Shown here: piece after piece, positions 46,456 to 54,432 of the stretch | Layout: each line of letters opens with the position of its first letter | How positions within the stretch are numbered: position 1 is the first letter of the stretch | Source: Bacteroidetes bacterium QS_9_68_14 | Lineage (GTDB): Bacteria; Bacteroidota; Rhodothermia; Rhodothermales; Salinibacteraceae | DNA: 62,200 bases | Reading direction: 5' to 3' | Assembly (NCBI GenBank): GCA_003022535.1 | Contig: PXTT01000028.1 | Coordinates: 1 to 62,200, forward strand | Notes under the pieces: model-generated | Seen by the model: only the letters and a program-made list of their open reading frames with translations | Database searches by the model: none | Told to the model about the DNA's origin: nothing | Program-made: the position numbers and the translations under genes

Positions 46456-47397
46456 GTGTCCGACGCGACCGGCGACGCGACGCGCTTCCTGGACCCGGCG
46501 GCGCTCTCGCGCATCGAGTCGATGGAGATGCGCGCGCGCCTGATCGTGGAGGGTTTCATCACGGGGCTACACAGAAGCCCGTACCACGGCTTCAGCGTCG
46601 AGTTTGCCGAGCACCGCGCCTACACGCCCGGCGACGAGCTACGCCACGTGGACTGGAAGGTGTACGCCAAGACAGACCGCTACTACGTCAAGCAGTACGA
46701 GGAGGAGACGAACCTGCGCAGCTACCTGGTGCTCGACACCAGCGCCTCGATGCACTACCGCCACGCCGAGGCGCTGACCAAGCTGGAATACGGCGCGTAC
46801 CTGGCCGCTGGCCTCGCCGCCCTGATGCTCCGCCAGCGCGACGCCGTGGGCCTCCTAGCCTTCGACGAGGAGGTCCACACCGCCCTGCGCCCGAAGGCCA
46901 CGCCCGGCTACCTGCGCCGCCTGCTGGCCCGGCTCGAACGCCTCGCGCGCGTCCCCGCGAGCAACACCCCGAAGCGTACCGGCGCGGCGGAGGCCCTCGC
47001 GGAAGTGGCCGAGCGCATTCACCGCCGCTCGCTGGTGGTCCTCGTGACCGACCTGTTCGAAAACGTCGGCCAGCACGACGACCTGCTGAAGGCGTTGCGC
47101 CGCCTGCGCCACCGCGGCCACGAGGTCGTCGTCTTTCACGTGCTGGAAGGCGCCACCGAGCGCCGCTTCGACTTCCCCGATGCGCCGATGGTCTTCCGCG
47201 ATGCCGAGACGGGCGAAGAGGTGTCCCTACGCCCGCAGGAGATCCGCAACCACTACCAAGAGGCCGCTGCGCACTTCTCCGAGCGCTTCCGCCGCCGCTG
47301 CCTCGAGCACGACATCGACTTCGCCGAGATGGACACCGGCACCCCCTACGACGAGGCGCTGACCGCGTACCTGAACAAGCGGCAACGCCTCGTTTAG
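46456..47397 (+). CDS. DUF58 protein with von Willebrand-like fold
   Basis: 313 residues, starting at GTG 46456 (MSDATGDATRFLDPAAL). It has the DUF58 core: LHRSPYHGFSVEFAEHRAYT, GDELRHVDWKVYAKTDRYYV and SYLVLDTSASM, a metal-ion-dependent adhesion site. DUF58 proteins accompany MoxR ATPases in stress or cofactor-insertion systems, but no MoxR gene adjoins. The GTG follows a CTCCCACGCCCCCACCCTCC leader. Confidence 0.88.
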   Translation: MSDATGDATRFLDPAALSRIESMEMRARLIVEGFITGLHRSPYHGFSVEFAEHRAYTPGDELRHVDWKVYAKTDRYYVKQYEEETNLRSYLVLDTSASMHYRHAEALTKLEYGAYLAAGLAALMLRQRDAVGLLAFDEEVHTALRPKATPGYLRRLLARLERLARVPASNTPKRTGAAEALAEVAERIHRRSLVVLVTDLFENVGQHDDLLKALRRLRHRGHEVVVFHVLEGATERRFDFPDAPMVFRDAETGEEVSLRPQEIRNHYQEAAAHFSERFRRRCLEHDIDFAEMDTGTPYDEALTAYLNKRQRLV

Positions 47398-47502
47398 TGC
47401 TCGGTTTTTGGTCTCTGGGTCTCGTTCAGCAGGCACGTTCGCTCGGCGAGAACGCCCCTCCCCGCTCTCCTACTCACGCCCCCACTCGAGCAAAGCGAGC
47501 CC

Positions 47503-48711
47503 ATGCGCGACCGTGTTCAGCAGCTTGCCGACGACGTCTTCCCCGAGGTCGTGCGCCTGCGGCGGCAGATCCACCGCCACCCTGAGCTGGCCTTCGACGA
47601 GCACCAGACGGCCCGGCTAGTGAAAGACACGCTAGATTCGCTCGAGGACGTGACCCTGCGCACCGGCGTGGCCGGGACAGGGATCGTGGCCACGCTGACC
47701 GGCGAAAAGGACGGCCCTGCGTCCCTCCTGCGCGCTGACATGGACGCCCTCCCGATCACCGAAGACACGGGGCGGGATTTCGCCTCTGAGAACGAAGGCG
47801 CGATGCACGCCTGCGGGCACGATGCGCACACCGCCTTGATGCTGGGCGCGGCGATGGTCCTGAGCAAAATGCGCGACCAGCTCGCTGGCACGGTGCGGCT
47901 TCTCTTCCAGCCCAGCGAGGAGAAGCTCCCCGGCGGCGCGAAAGCGATGATCGAGGACGGCGCACTGGCGAGCCACGACCACGGCCCCGCGCCCGAGGCG
48001 GTCTTTGGCCAGCACGTGGCCCCCGACTTGGAGAGCGGGCATATCGGGGTGCGTTCGGAAATGTACATGGCCTCCGCCGACGAGATCTACGTTCGCGTCC
48101 AGGCCGAGGGGGGCCACGCCGCCGCCCCGCACGAGCTGGAAGGCGATGCCGTAGTGGCTGCCGCACACGTCGTCACGGCGTTGCAAAGCATCGTGAGCCG
48201 CCACGGGCCGCCCGGAACGCCCAGCGTGCTCACCATCGGCCACGTGGAGACCCCCGGCGGCGCGACGAACGTAATTCCTGAGACCGTCCGCCTGGAAGGC
48301 ACCTTCCGCACGATGGACGAGGACTGGCGCGCTCGGGCGCACGCCCTGATCGAGCGCGTGGCGGGCCGCACCGCCGAAGCGCACGGCGCCACCGCCGAGG
48401 CACAGGTCGTGGCCGGCTACCCGGCGCTCTACAACCACCCTGGCGAGACCAAGTTCGTGCGCGAGGCCGCCTACGACTACGTGGGCCCCGAGCGCACAGC
48501 CGACCTCGACCGCTGGTACGCCGGCGAGGACTTTGCCTACTACCTGCAGAAACGCCCCGGCGCCTTTTACCGCCTGGGCACGCGCGGCGACAGCCCGGCC
48601 ACCGCACACGGCCTGCACACCGCCCGCTTCGACATTGACGAGGAGGCGCTCCGCGCCGGGGCCGGATTCATGGCGTTTCTGGCGTTGCGCTACGGCCACG
48701 CGCATCGGTAG
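47503..48711 (+). CDS. M20 family amidohydrolase
   Basis: 402 residues of the M20D/HipO group. Metal site in GAMHACGHDAHTALMLGAAM, QPSEEKLPGGAKAM, and the dimerisation-domain EGGHAAAPHELEGDAVVAAA, with a final YAGEDFAYYLQKRPGAFYRL. Such enzymes remove acyl groups from amino acids or cleave indole-amino-acid conjugates; substrate not assignable. ATG 47503. Confidence 0.92.
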   Translation: MRDRVQQLADDVFPEVVRLRRQIHRHPELAFDEHQTARLVKDTLDSLEDVTLRTGVAGTGIVATLTGEKDGPASLLRADMDALPITEDTGRDFASENEGAMHACGHDAHTALMLGAAMVLSKMRDQLAGTVRLLFQPSEEKLPGGAKAMIEDGALASHDHGPAPEAVFGQHVAPDLESGHIGVRSEMYMASADEIYVRVQAEGGHAAAPHELEGDAVVAAAHVVTALQSIVSRHGPPGTPSVLTIGHVETPGGATNVIPETVRLEGTFRTMDEDWRARAHALIERVAGRTAEAHGATAEAQVVAGYPALYNHPGETKFVREAAYDYVGPERTADLDRWYAGEDFAYYLQKRPGAFYRLGTRGDSPATAHGLHTARFDIDEEALRAGAGFMAFLALRYGHAHR

Positions 48712-48866
48712 CGAGCCTGCGGCCCAGCGGACCTCCCGCGCTTTCTGAAGCGCGCGAACTGGCAGTTCTAAGCGTTTTTGTCACGATTGTAACGAAGCGA
48801 ACCTGCAACGTTCGTGTATGCAGTCGAACCCGCACTCGCGCTTGCGGTAGAGAAGCGCGAGAAAAG

Positions 48867-48895
48867 TTGACTTAGCAGTCCACACCATTTATTAT
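48867..48895 (+). promoter_or_regulatory. Strong promoter for the tandem lipoprotein genes
   Basis: TTGACT (48867-48872), a 17-base spacer and TATTAT (48890-48895) form an almost canonical housekeeping promoter, one of very few in the window; TACGTTTTG immediately after also fits the Bacteroidota -7 consensus TAnnTTTG. It leaves a leader of about 170 bases before the first lipoprotein start at 49075, containing small hairpins (GCTCCCTCACGGAGC near 48909). The whole gap 48712-49074 holds no gene. Confidence 0.65.
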
Positions 48896-49074
48896 ACGTT
48901 TTGGCCATGCTCCCTCACGGAGCAGCCTCCGAAGCGTTCGCGCCATGCGTTCTCCACTTGTGTGAATGAACTCATCCGTGGAATAGGGGGTTTTCCCAGG
49001 CCGCCCTCTTGCGGCGTCTGTCCCCCCACGCAGCGCGTTTTTCGCACCTTCCGTTACCAATCACCCTCCCCGGC

Positions 49075-49665
49075 ATGAACATGCCCACTCCCCTCAGAAA
49101 GACTACCCATTTCGCGTTCACCCTCGTGCTTGGCGCCTTTGTGGCGCTGGGCCTCTCTGCCTGCGCCGAAGGTCAGACCGGCGACGGTACTGACGCGGCC
49201 GCGACTAATGAAGACACCACGATGGCCGGTGGCCAGCAGGGCATGGGCCAGCAGCAAGACGGCATGCAGCAAGACGGCATGATGGAAGACTCCGTCTCGC
49301 TCGAGAACACCAACCGGATGCTCGAGCAGGGCGTCACGACGATGGGCACGCAGGCCGCCATTGAGAACATCGAGGGCTGGGAGCAGAAGCTCGAAGGCCT
49401 CGATGCTTCGGGCCAAGTCGAGCAGGTTGCCTCGGACATGGTCGACACGCTCGGCGACCTCCGCAGTGCCCTCGAAGACGGTGGCCAGCCGGACGCGCAG
49501 CAGGTCAGCCAGGCGTTCGAGCAGTTGAACTCGCAGATGCAGACGCTTGTGCAGAATGCTTCGAGCCTGGATCTGCAAAGCCAGCAGCAACAGCGCCTGC
49601 AGCAGTTGCAGCGATCCATCCAGCAGGCCTCTCAGGAGCTGGGCGGCGGCGGAGGCGGCATGTAA
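49075..49665 (+). CDS. Gln/Met-rich lipoprotein, paralogue 1
   Basis: 196 residues. Signal with lipobox LGAFVALGLSACAEGQTGD. Then a Met/Gln/Gly-rich stretch (MAGGQQGMGQQQDGMQQDGM), a helical core containing LEQGVTTMGTQAAIENIEGW and LNSQMQTLVQNASSL, and a Gln-rich end finishing in poly-Gly. A paralogue follows downstream. Probably envelope-anchored, coiled-coil-like; function unknown. Perfect terminator after the gene. Confidence 0.8.
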   Translation: MNMPTPLRKTTHFAFTLVLGAFVALGLSACAEGQTGDGTDAAATNEDTTMAGGQQGMGQQQDGMQQDGMMEDSVSLENTNRMLEQGVTTMGTQAAIENIEGWEQKLEGLDASGQVEQVASDMVDTLGDLRSALEDGGQPDAQQVSQAFEQLNSQMQTLVQNASSLDLQSQQQQRLQQLQRSIQQASQELGGGGGGM

Positions 49666-49741
49666 ACGCCTCTCTTCCGTTCGGCAGGCGTCTTCCTCCA
49701 CGTCAGGAAGCGCGTCTCCCGGCCACGCGTTGAGACGAAAG

Positions 49742-49779
49742 GGACGGCTCCGGCCTCTGTGCCGGGGCCGTCCTTTTTT
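49742..49779 (+). terminator. Rho-independent terminator between the lipoprotein genes
   Basis: GGACGGCTCCGGC (49742-49754) pairs with GCCGGGGCCGTCC (49761-49773), with a 6-base loop and then TTTTTT at 49774-49779. All classical features are present. Confidence 0.92.
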
Positions 49780-49887
49780 CGGGCCTCTTGCTTTTTCCCG
49801 GCTCCCGCCTCTTTTTCAACGCTCCCCTCTGGCGAAACGACCCCGCCCGGCCAGCGGGCCCTTTCTCCTGCAATTCCCGCTCCTTTC

Positions 49888-50424
49888 ATGAAGCGTTTTC
49901 TCGCCGGGATTCCCATCGCGTCCGCGCTCTTGCTCGGCGCGTTTGCGGCGCTGACCCTCTCCGCCTGCGCCGAAAGCCAGACCGGCGGCCCCGCCGACAC
50001 TACAGCCACCGCCGGCCAGCAGCAGGGCGGCCCTGGGCAACAAAGCGATGGAGCCATGCAGCAGGGCCGTCGCGGCAGCCGGCAGGGGGCCGTCACCGCG
50101 CAGAGCACCGTCACTTTGCTCAGGAAGGGCGTGCGCAACGTCGCCTCCAACCAGGCGGTGCAGAACATCAACGCGTGGCAGGAGAGGCTCCAGCAGCGAG
50201 GCGGGGCGGGGCAGTCACTTTCGCAGATCGACAGCACCCTCGGCGAGCTCAAGACCGAGCTGCTGGCCGACCGGATCGACGGGCCGGCCACGGGAGCGTT
50301 GCTCTCGGAGCTGGGGCAGCAGACCACGCAGGCCGCGCAGAACGCCTCCGGCTCCACCGCGCAGCAGCTTCGGCAGCTCGGCCGGCTTCTTACGCAGGCA
50401 GGCAACCAGATGCCGACCGAATGA
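49888..50424 (+). CDS. Gln-rich lipoprotein, paralogue 2
   Basis: 178 residues. Same plan as the gene before it: signal and lipobox LLGAFAALTLSACAESQTGG, Gln/Gly-rich linker (ATAGQQQGGPGQQSDGAMQQ), then a helical core whose VTLLRKGVRNVASNQAVQNI matches the LEQGVTTMGTQAAIENI region of paralogue 1. It appears after the terminator, so it may be expressed separately or by readthrough. Function unknown. Confidence 0.77.
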   Translation: MKRFLAGIPIASALLLGAFAALTLSACAESQTGGPADTTATAGQQQGGPGQQSDGAMQQGRRGSRQGAVTAQSTVTLLRKGVRNVASNQAVQNINAWQERLQQRGGAGQSLSQIDSTLGELKTELLADRIDGPATGALLSELGQQTTQAAQNASGSTAQQLRQLGRLLTQAGNQMPTE

Positions 50425-50565
50425 CCGGCGGCGGCTCGTAGGTGAACGCGGGAAAAGAGCCGTCCAGCTTCTTGCGGAGCGGGCGTTCCTACGCGGCGTT
50501 TTCGCTGCCCTCAGCGGCGGGCGCCTCTGAGGCGGGCGACCGGCCGTTGCCGTCGGGGCGTGCGG

Positions 50566-51567
50566 CTACCTCCTCGGGCGGGGCTTCGCGATAGACGGCT
50601 GGACCAAGACCTGCTCTTTGACCATCTCCAGCGCCTCGACGATCGCCTCGCGCGTCTCGTCTTCGAGGTCTTCGCTCCCCTCTTGCAAGACCGTGTTGAC
50701 CGAAATCTCAGCGACTTGGTTAAGGACCGGATTGTTCTCGGAGGCCCCGAGGTCTTCGATCATGCCGTTGATGACGTGAAACGTGATGTCGCTGATGGCG
50801 CGCTCGAGGAGCACGCTCAGGCGCTCGCCGACCATGGGCACCTGCGCAATGCGCCCGATCTCCTCGTTTTGCTCGACGGCCTCGGCGATGCGGCGCTCCA
50901 CGTATTGCTCCGCATCGTGGCGGTAGAGGGCGTAGGTGCGGTTCGTGGCCTTCTGCAAGCGCTCGGAGGCGGCCGCCACCAAGAACTCACGCTTCGGCTC
51001 GACGACCTCCTCGAAGATGCGCTCGACGAGCGGGTTGTCCTCTTGCACCTCGCGTTGCAGGTCCGTCAGCACATTGGCGACGACGCGGTCGGAGATCTCT
51101 TCCGTCAGGACGTTACGGTACTTGTCGGCGGTGCGGTAGAGGCTCGTGTTCTTGAGGTCGATGAGTTCGAGGCGCTGCATCTTGAAGACCATCGAGACGA
51201 CGCGCAGCACCCGAAAGAAGCGGAACGAGGCGACCGGAATGCACCCCAGCACGTCGTACCAGTGAACGAACGGGTAGAAAAACCAGCGGTGGTAGCGCCG
51301 CTCGATGATCGCCACGATCCACTGCCCCATCAGTTCGGCGAAAAAGACTGCTACGAACGCGAGGTCAATCCAGAAGAAGTGCTCATGGATAGTGTCTTCG
51401 TAGAAGCGGTAGAACGCTGGCCACGCGCCTTCCAGGACCCCCCGCAGCGGCGTGCCCACGTAGATCCATTCGAAGAGAATGAGCGCCAGGTTGGCAACGA
51501 TGAGCACGAGCATGGCCACGTCAAGCGCAAAGAGCGCCGAGTCGCGGTCCGTGCGGAGCTTGGCCAT
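50566..51567 (-). CDS. Voltage-sensor-like four-helix membrane protein without pore
   Basis: 333 residues. Four hydrophobic helices in the first 150: ALDVAMLVLIVANLALILFE, then WIDLAFVAVFFAELMGQWIV, a short third, and a basic fourth VASFRFFRVLRVVSMVFKMQ with arginines spaced as in an S4 voltage sensor. No selectivity filter or pore helix follows; instead there is a long charged helical cytoplasmic region. Related hypothetical ion-transporter-like proteins occur in Bacteroidota. Proton-channel or voltage-signalling function is speculative. Confidence 0.65.
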   Translation of the reverse strand: MAKLRTDRDSALFALDVAMLVLIVANLALILFEWIYVGTPLRGVLEGAWPAFYRFYEDTIHEHFFWIDLAFVAVFFAELMGQWIVAIIERRYHRWFFYPFVHWYDVLGCIPVASFRFFRVLRVVSMVFKMQRLELIDLKNTSLYRTADKYRNVLTEEISDRVVANVLTDLQREVQEDNPLVERIFEEVVEPKREFLVAAASERLQKATNRTYALYRHDAEQYVERRIAEAVEQNEEIGRIAQVPMVGERLSVLLERAISDITFHVINGMIEDLGASENNPVLNQVAEISVNTVLQEGSEDLEDETREAIVEALEMVKEQVLVQPSIAKPRPRR

Positions 51568-51760
51568 CGGCAGGAGAGCGGCTACGGGAGAGGGCGACGT
51601 GCCTTCAACGTAACCACCACGCGGCAGAGCGTTTAGCGGCGCTCAGCCCGCGGCCTTTGGCCCGGCGGTGGACAGGGGGGACCGTCGGCTCTTCTGCGGC
51701 AACGCGCCTGCCAACCGAAAACTTCTGCGCTCCCGCCCCCGATCAGGGCGTAGTAGACAG

Positions 51761-51794
51761 AAAAACGCCCCGGCCTGCTGCGGCACCGGAGCGT
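51761..51794 (-). terminator. Rho-independent terminator of the mrp-nifU operon
   Basis: On the minus strand ACGCTCCGGTGCC and GGCCGGGGCGT can pair around a short loop, followed by TTTTT (51765-51761). It lies 35 bases after the NifU-domain gene stop and closes the operon. Confidence 0.8.
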
Positions 51795-51828
51795 CTCGAA
51801 AGGAGCGGCGGCGTTGCTCCCAAGGGAA

Positions 51829-52107
51829 TCAGGCCGGCGGAGCGTTGACAGCTTCCACGCGCGAGACTTGTGGCACGCTCCGCTTCAACGCTTGCTCGAT
51901 CCCCGCCCGCAGGGTCATCGTGCTCATCGGGCAGGAGCCACACGCCCCCAGCAGCTCCAGCTCCACGACGTTATCGTCGGTCACGTCCAGGAGGCGCACC
52001 GAGCCGCCGTCCGCCATCAGGTACGGGCGGATCGTGTCGAGCGCCTCTTCGATCTGGCCGTGCATGGACTCGTCGCTTTGCTGCGTGGCCGTGGCGTTGT
52101 CGGGCAT
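51829..52107 (-). CDS. NifU C-terminal-domain Fe-S scaffold protein
   Basis: 92 residues. The NifU/NFU core IRPYLMADGGSVRLLDVTDD and the cluster-binding LGACGSCPMSTMTLRAGIEQ (CxxC) are intact. Such proteins hand Fe-S clusters to target enzymes. It follows mrp on the same strand, 121 bases on. ATG 52107. Confidence 0.93.
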   Translation of the reverse strand: MPDNATATQQSDESMHGQIEEALDTIRPYLMADGGSVRLLDVTDDNVVELELLGACGSCPMSTMTLRAGIEQALKRSVPQVSRVEAVNAPPA

Positions 52108-52228
52108 GGGAAAGCGCGGCGAAGCGGGAAAAGGAGCGTTGACGTGCCTCTCTACGGGACGAAGCGGGAAAAGATCGGCGCGAGCGGCACGAGGCACGCT
52201 TTTTCAAGGAACGCCCTGCGCCCTCCGT

Positions 52229-53353
52229 TCAGCGGTAGAGGATTTCCGTCTTCTGGGTCGGGTCGTGCTCGGCGTTGCGGAGGGTAACCTGCTCGACGGT
52301 GCGCTCGCCGATCTGGCCGAACGCCTGGGCCGACGCGCTCTCGGGGTAGGACCGGACGATGGGCAAACCGTCGTCGCTGGTTTCGCGCACCTTTTGCTCG
52401 ATGGGCACCTCGCCCAGGAACGGCACGTCCAGCTCGGCCGCCAGGTCCTGCGCCCCCCCGCGCCCGAAGAGGTCGTACTTGCGGTCCGGCAAGTCCGGCG
52501 GCGTGAAGTAGGCCATGTTCTCGACCATGCCGACGGTCGGCACGTCCACTTTCTCGAACATGGCCACGCCCTTGCGCGCGTCCGAGAGGGCCACCGGCTG
52601 CGGCGTGGAGACGATGATCGCGCCGGTGAGCGGGATCGTCTGCACGATGGTGAGCTGAATGTCGCCGGTGCCGGGCGGGAGGTCGAGAATCAGGTACTCC
52701 AGCTCGCCCCAGTCCACGTCGCCAAGGAACTGCTTGACGGCGTTCGAGACCATCGGCCCGCGCCAGATGACGGCCTTCTCGGGATCGACCATGAAGCCCA
52801 TCGAGAGGATCTTGACCCCGTGCGCCTCGATGGGCACGATCTGCCGCTCGCTGTTGACGCGGGGCTTGTGGCCCTCTTTGCCAAACATGCGCGGGATCGA
52901 GGGCCCGTAGATGTCGGTGTCCACCAGCCCCACGTCGTAGCCGTCTTCCGCGAGGGCCACCGCGAGGTTGGCCGCGACGGTGCTCTTGCCCACGCCCCCC
53001 TTGCCGCTGGCGACGGCCAGGCTGTTCTGCACGCCCGTCAGGGGCTGCTCTTCCTTTTCTTCCCCGCTCCCACCGCTGACGCCGATGTCGTCGCCGAGGG
53101 AGATCATCTCGCTGTCCATCTCGATCTCCACATCGAGGTCCCGCCCGATCTGCTCGTGAAGCACGCGCGTGCAGGCTTCCTCAACCTGGTCGGCGAAGGC
53201 CGTACCGGGTTCTTGGAGGACGACCGTGAAGCTCGCGCGCCCGTCCTCGACTTCGAGGTTTTTCACCATGTCGAGGCGGACGATGTCCTTGCCTTCGCGG
53301 TCGGGGTGCTCGATCTTTCGGAGAGCCTGAAGGACCGCTTCGCGCGTGGCCAT
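52229..53353 (-). CDS. Mrp/NBP35-type Fe-S cluster carrier ATPase
   Basis: 374 residues. An N-terminal DUF59 domain (VLQALRKIEHPDREGKDIV) precedes the deviant Walker A SGKGGVGKSTVAANLAVALA; LVDTDIYGPSIPRMFG and LEYLILDLPPGTGDIQLTIV follow. The usual CxxC of Mrp is absent: the loop reads ENMAYFTPPDLPDRKYDLFG, as in Bacteroidota members. Together with NifU it delivers Fe-S clusters. ATG 53353 follows CTCCCACCCTCCGCACTCCT. Confidence 0.93.
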   Translation of the reverse strand: MATREAVLQALRKIEHPDREGKDIVRLDMVKNLEVEDGRASFTVVLQEPGTAFADQVEEACTRVLHEQIGRDLDVEIEMDSEMISLGDDIGVSGGSGEEKEEQPLTGVQNSLAVASGKGGVGKSTVAANLAVALAEDGYDVGLVDTDIYGPSIPRMFGKEGHKPRVNSERQIVPIEAHGVKILSMGFMVDPEKAVIWRGPMVSNAVKQFLGDVDWGELEYLILDLPPGTGDIQLTIVQTIPLTGAIIVSTPQPVALSDARKGVAMFEKVDVPTVGMVENMAYFTPPDLPDRKYDLFGRGGAQDLAAELDVPFLGEVPIEQKVRETSDDGLPIVRSYPESASAQAFGQIGERTVEQVTLRNAEHDPTQKTEILYR

Positions 53354-53407
53354 TTTGGGTGTGAGGGTTCAGGAGTGCGGAGGGTGGGAGTTTCCGTGGT
53401 GCAGGCG

Positions 53408-53428
53408 GCGTTGCCGTGCAAGCAACGC
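53408..53428. repeat. Inverted pair of the GCGTTGC 7-mer
   Basis: GCGTTGC (53408-53414), 7-base loop CGTGCAA, GCAACGC (53422-53428): a hairpin made of two opposed copies of the window-wide 7-mer, in the gap between the fused MNT-HEPN gene and mrp. It could end transcription from the former. Confidence 0.75.
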
Positions 53429-53560
53429 GGGTTGCGGCACGAAACGCAGGCCGCTGGCGGCAAAAATCGCACCTGCATTTCGGGGCGGGTGTTCCCCGGC
53501 GGCGCGCGTGGCGCGCGGCTCTTCGCGGCGTTTCAACCTTCGCAAACGCGACGTGCAGGG

Positions 53561-54337
53561 CTACGCCTTTTTCAGCGCGTCTTCGACGGCTTCGATGAAT
53601 GCCTCCGCGCGGCTGACGAGGTCCTCGGCGTCCTCGGCCGTGAACGCGGGAAACGCCTCGTAGTCGGCGTCGATGCGCTCTTCGTAAAGCTCAGCGAGCA
53701 CGCCGCTCGTGTCCCGCCCCAGCGGCCCGTCGCGCACGTACGTTTCGAAAAAGAGGTCGTGCGTGCCGCGGTGCGACTTGGCCTCGCGGCCCGCCTCGTT
53801 GAGCGCAGCGGTGGCGGCGTAGTAGGCCGCGTAGTAGGCGTCAGAGATGGCGGCGTTCACGTCGCTGAGCTCGCGGAGCGTGTGCCACGCGGTGCTTAGC
53901 CTCGTGCGGGCGCGCTCGAGAAGTTGCTCGGTAACTTCTTTCATGCCGCTATCGGTGTAGGTGGGATCGGGGGCAGCGCGTTGCAGGCGTCGGCGCAACG
54001 CCGCGGTGCCGCGGAGGCTAAGCGGAGCGGCCTCGCGGCGCACGTTGCGAAAGAGCGGCCGGCTCTGCTCCGCGAAGCGTTGCCCGGAGAAGGGAATCAG
54101 GCTGACGTGCGCCCCACGCTCGAAGAAGAAATGCTCGCGGACTTCCGAGAGCGCGTCGCGCAAGGCGCGGTCTGGCCTCCCGCGCGTGACGACCAGCACG
54201 TCCACGTCGCTCGCGGGCGTGGCGTCACCGCGGGCGTGCGAGCCGAAGAGGAACGCCTCGCGCAGGCGCTCCCCCAGCGCCGCATCGAGACGGCGGCGCA
54301 GTTCCTTTAGCAACGGCTCGAGCGCATCCCGTTCCAT
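53561..54337 (-). CDS. Fused MNT nucleotidyltransferase-HEPN protein, second copy type
   Basis: 258 residues, unrelated in detail to the fusion at 43663. The N-terminal domain has REAFLFGSHARGDATPASDV followed by DVLVV, an MNT core with a helical insertion EHFFFERGAHVSLIPFSGQ. The C-terminal half, from MKEVTEQLLERARTRLSTAW, is a HEPN domain of the sort with ISDAYYAAYYAATAALNEAG and KSHRGTHDLFFETYV. Two usually separate genes are joined in one frame, Met at the border. ATG 54337. Confidence 0.82.
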   Translation of the reverse strand: MERDALEPLLKELRRRLDAALGERLREAFLFGSHARGDATPASDVDVLVVTRGRPDRALRDALSEVREHFFFERGAHVSLIPFSGQRFAEQSRPLFRNVRREAAPLSLRGTAALRRRLQRAAPDPTYTDSGMKEVTEQLLERARTRLSTAWHTLRELSDVNAAISDAYYAAYYAATAALNEAGREAKSHRGTHDLFFETYVRDGPLGRDTSGVLAELYEERIDADYEAFPAFTAEDAEDLVSRAEAFIEAVEDALKKA

Positions 54338-54395
54338 AGCGCGTCTCCGAACGAAGGCCCGGCCTCGCAGGGTTCTGGTGGTCGCTTTCGCTCGG

Positions 54396-54427
54396 GTAGG
54401 GGCAGCCACAGGGAGCGTCGCCCCTAC
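54396..54427. repeat. GTAGGGGC palindromic element
   Basis: GTAGGGGC (54396-54403) and GCCCCTAC (54420-54427) are exact inverted copies 16 bases apart. Read on the minus strand it is GTAGGGGCGACGCTCCCTGT then GGCTGCCCCTAC, the wording of widespread REP-like palindromes in bacterial intergenic regions. It lies between PrmA and the second MNT-HEPN gene. Confidence 0.65.
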
Positions 54428-54432
54428 GGTTC

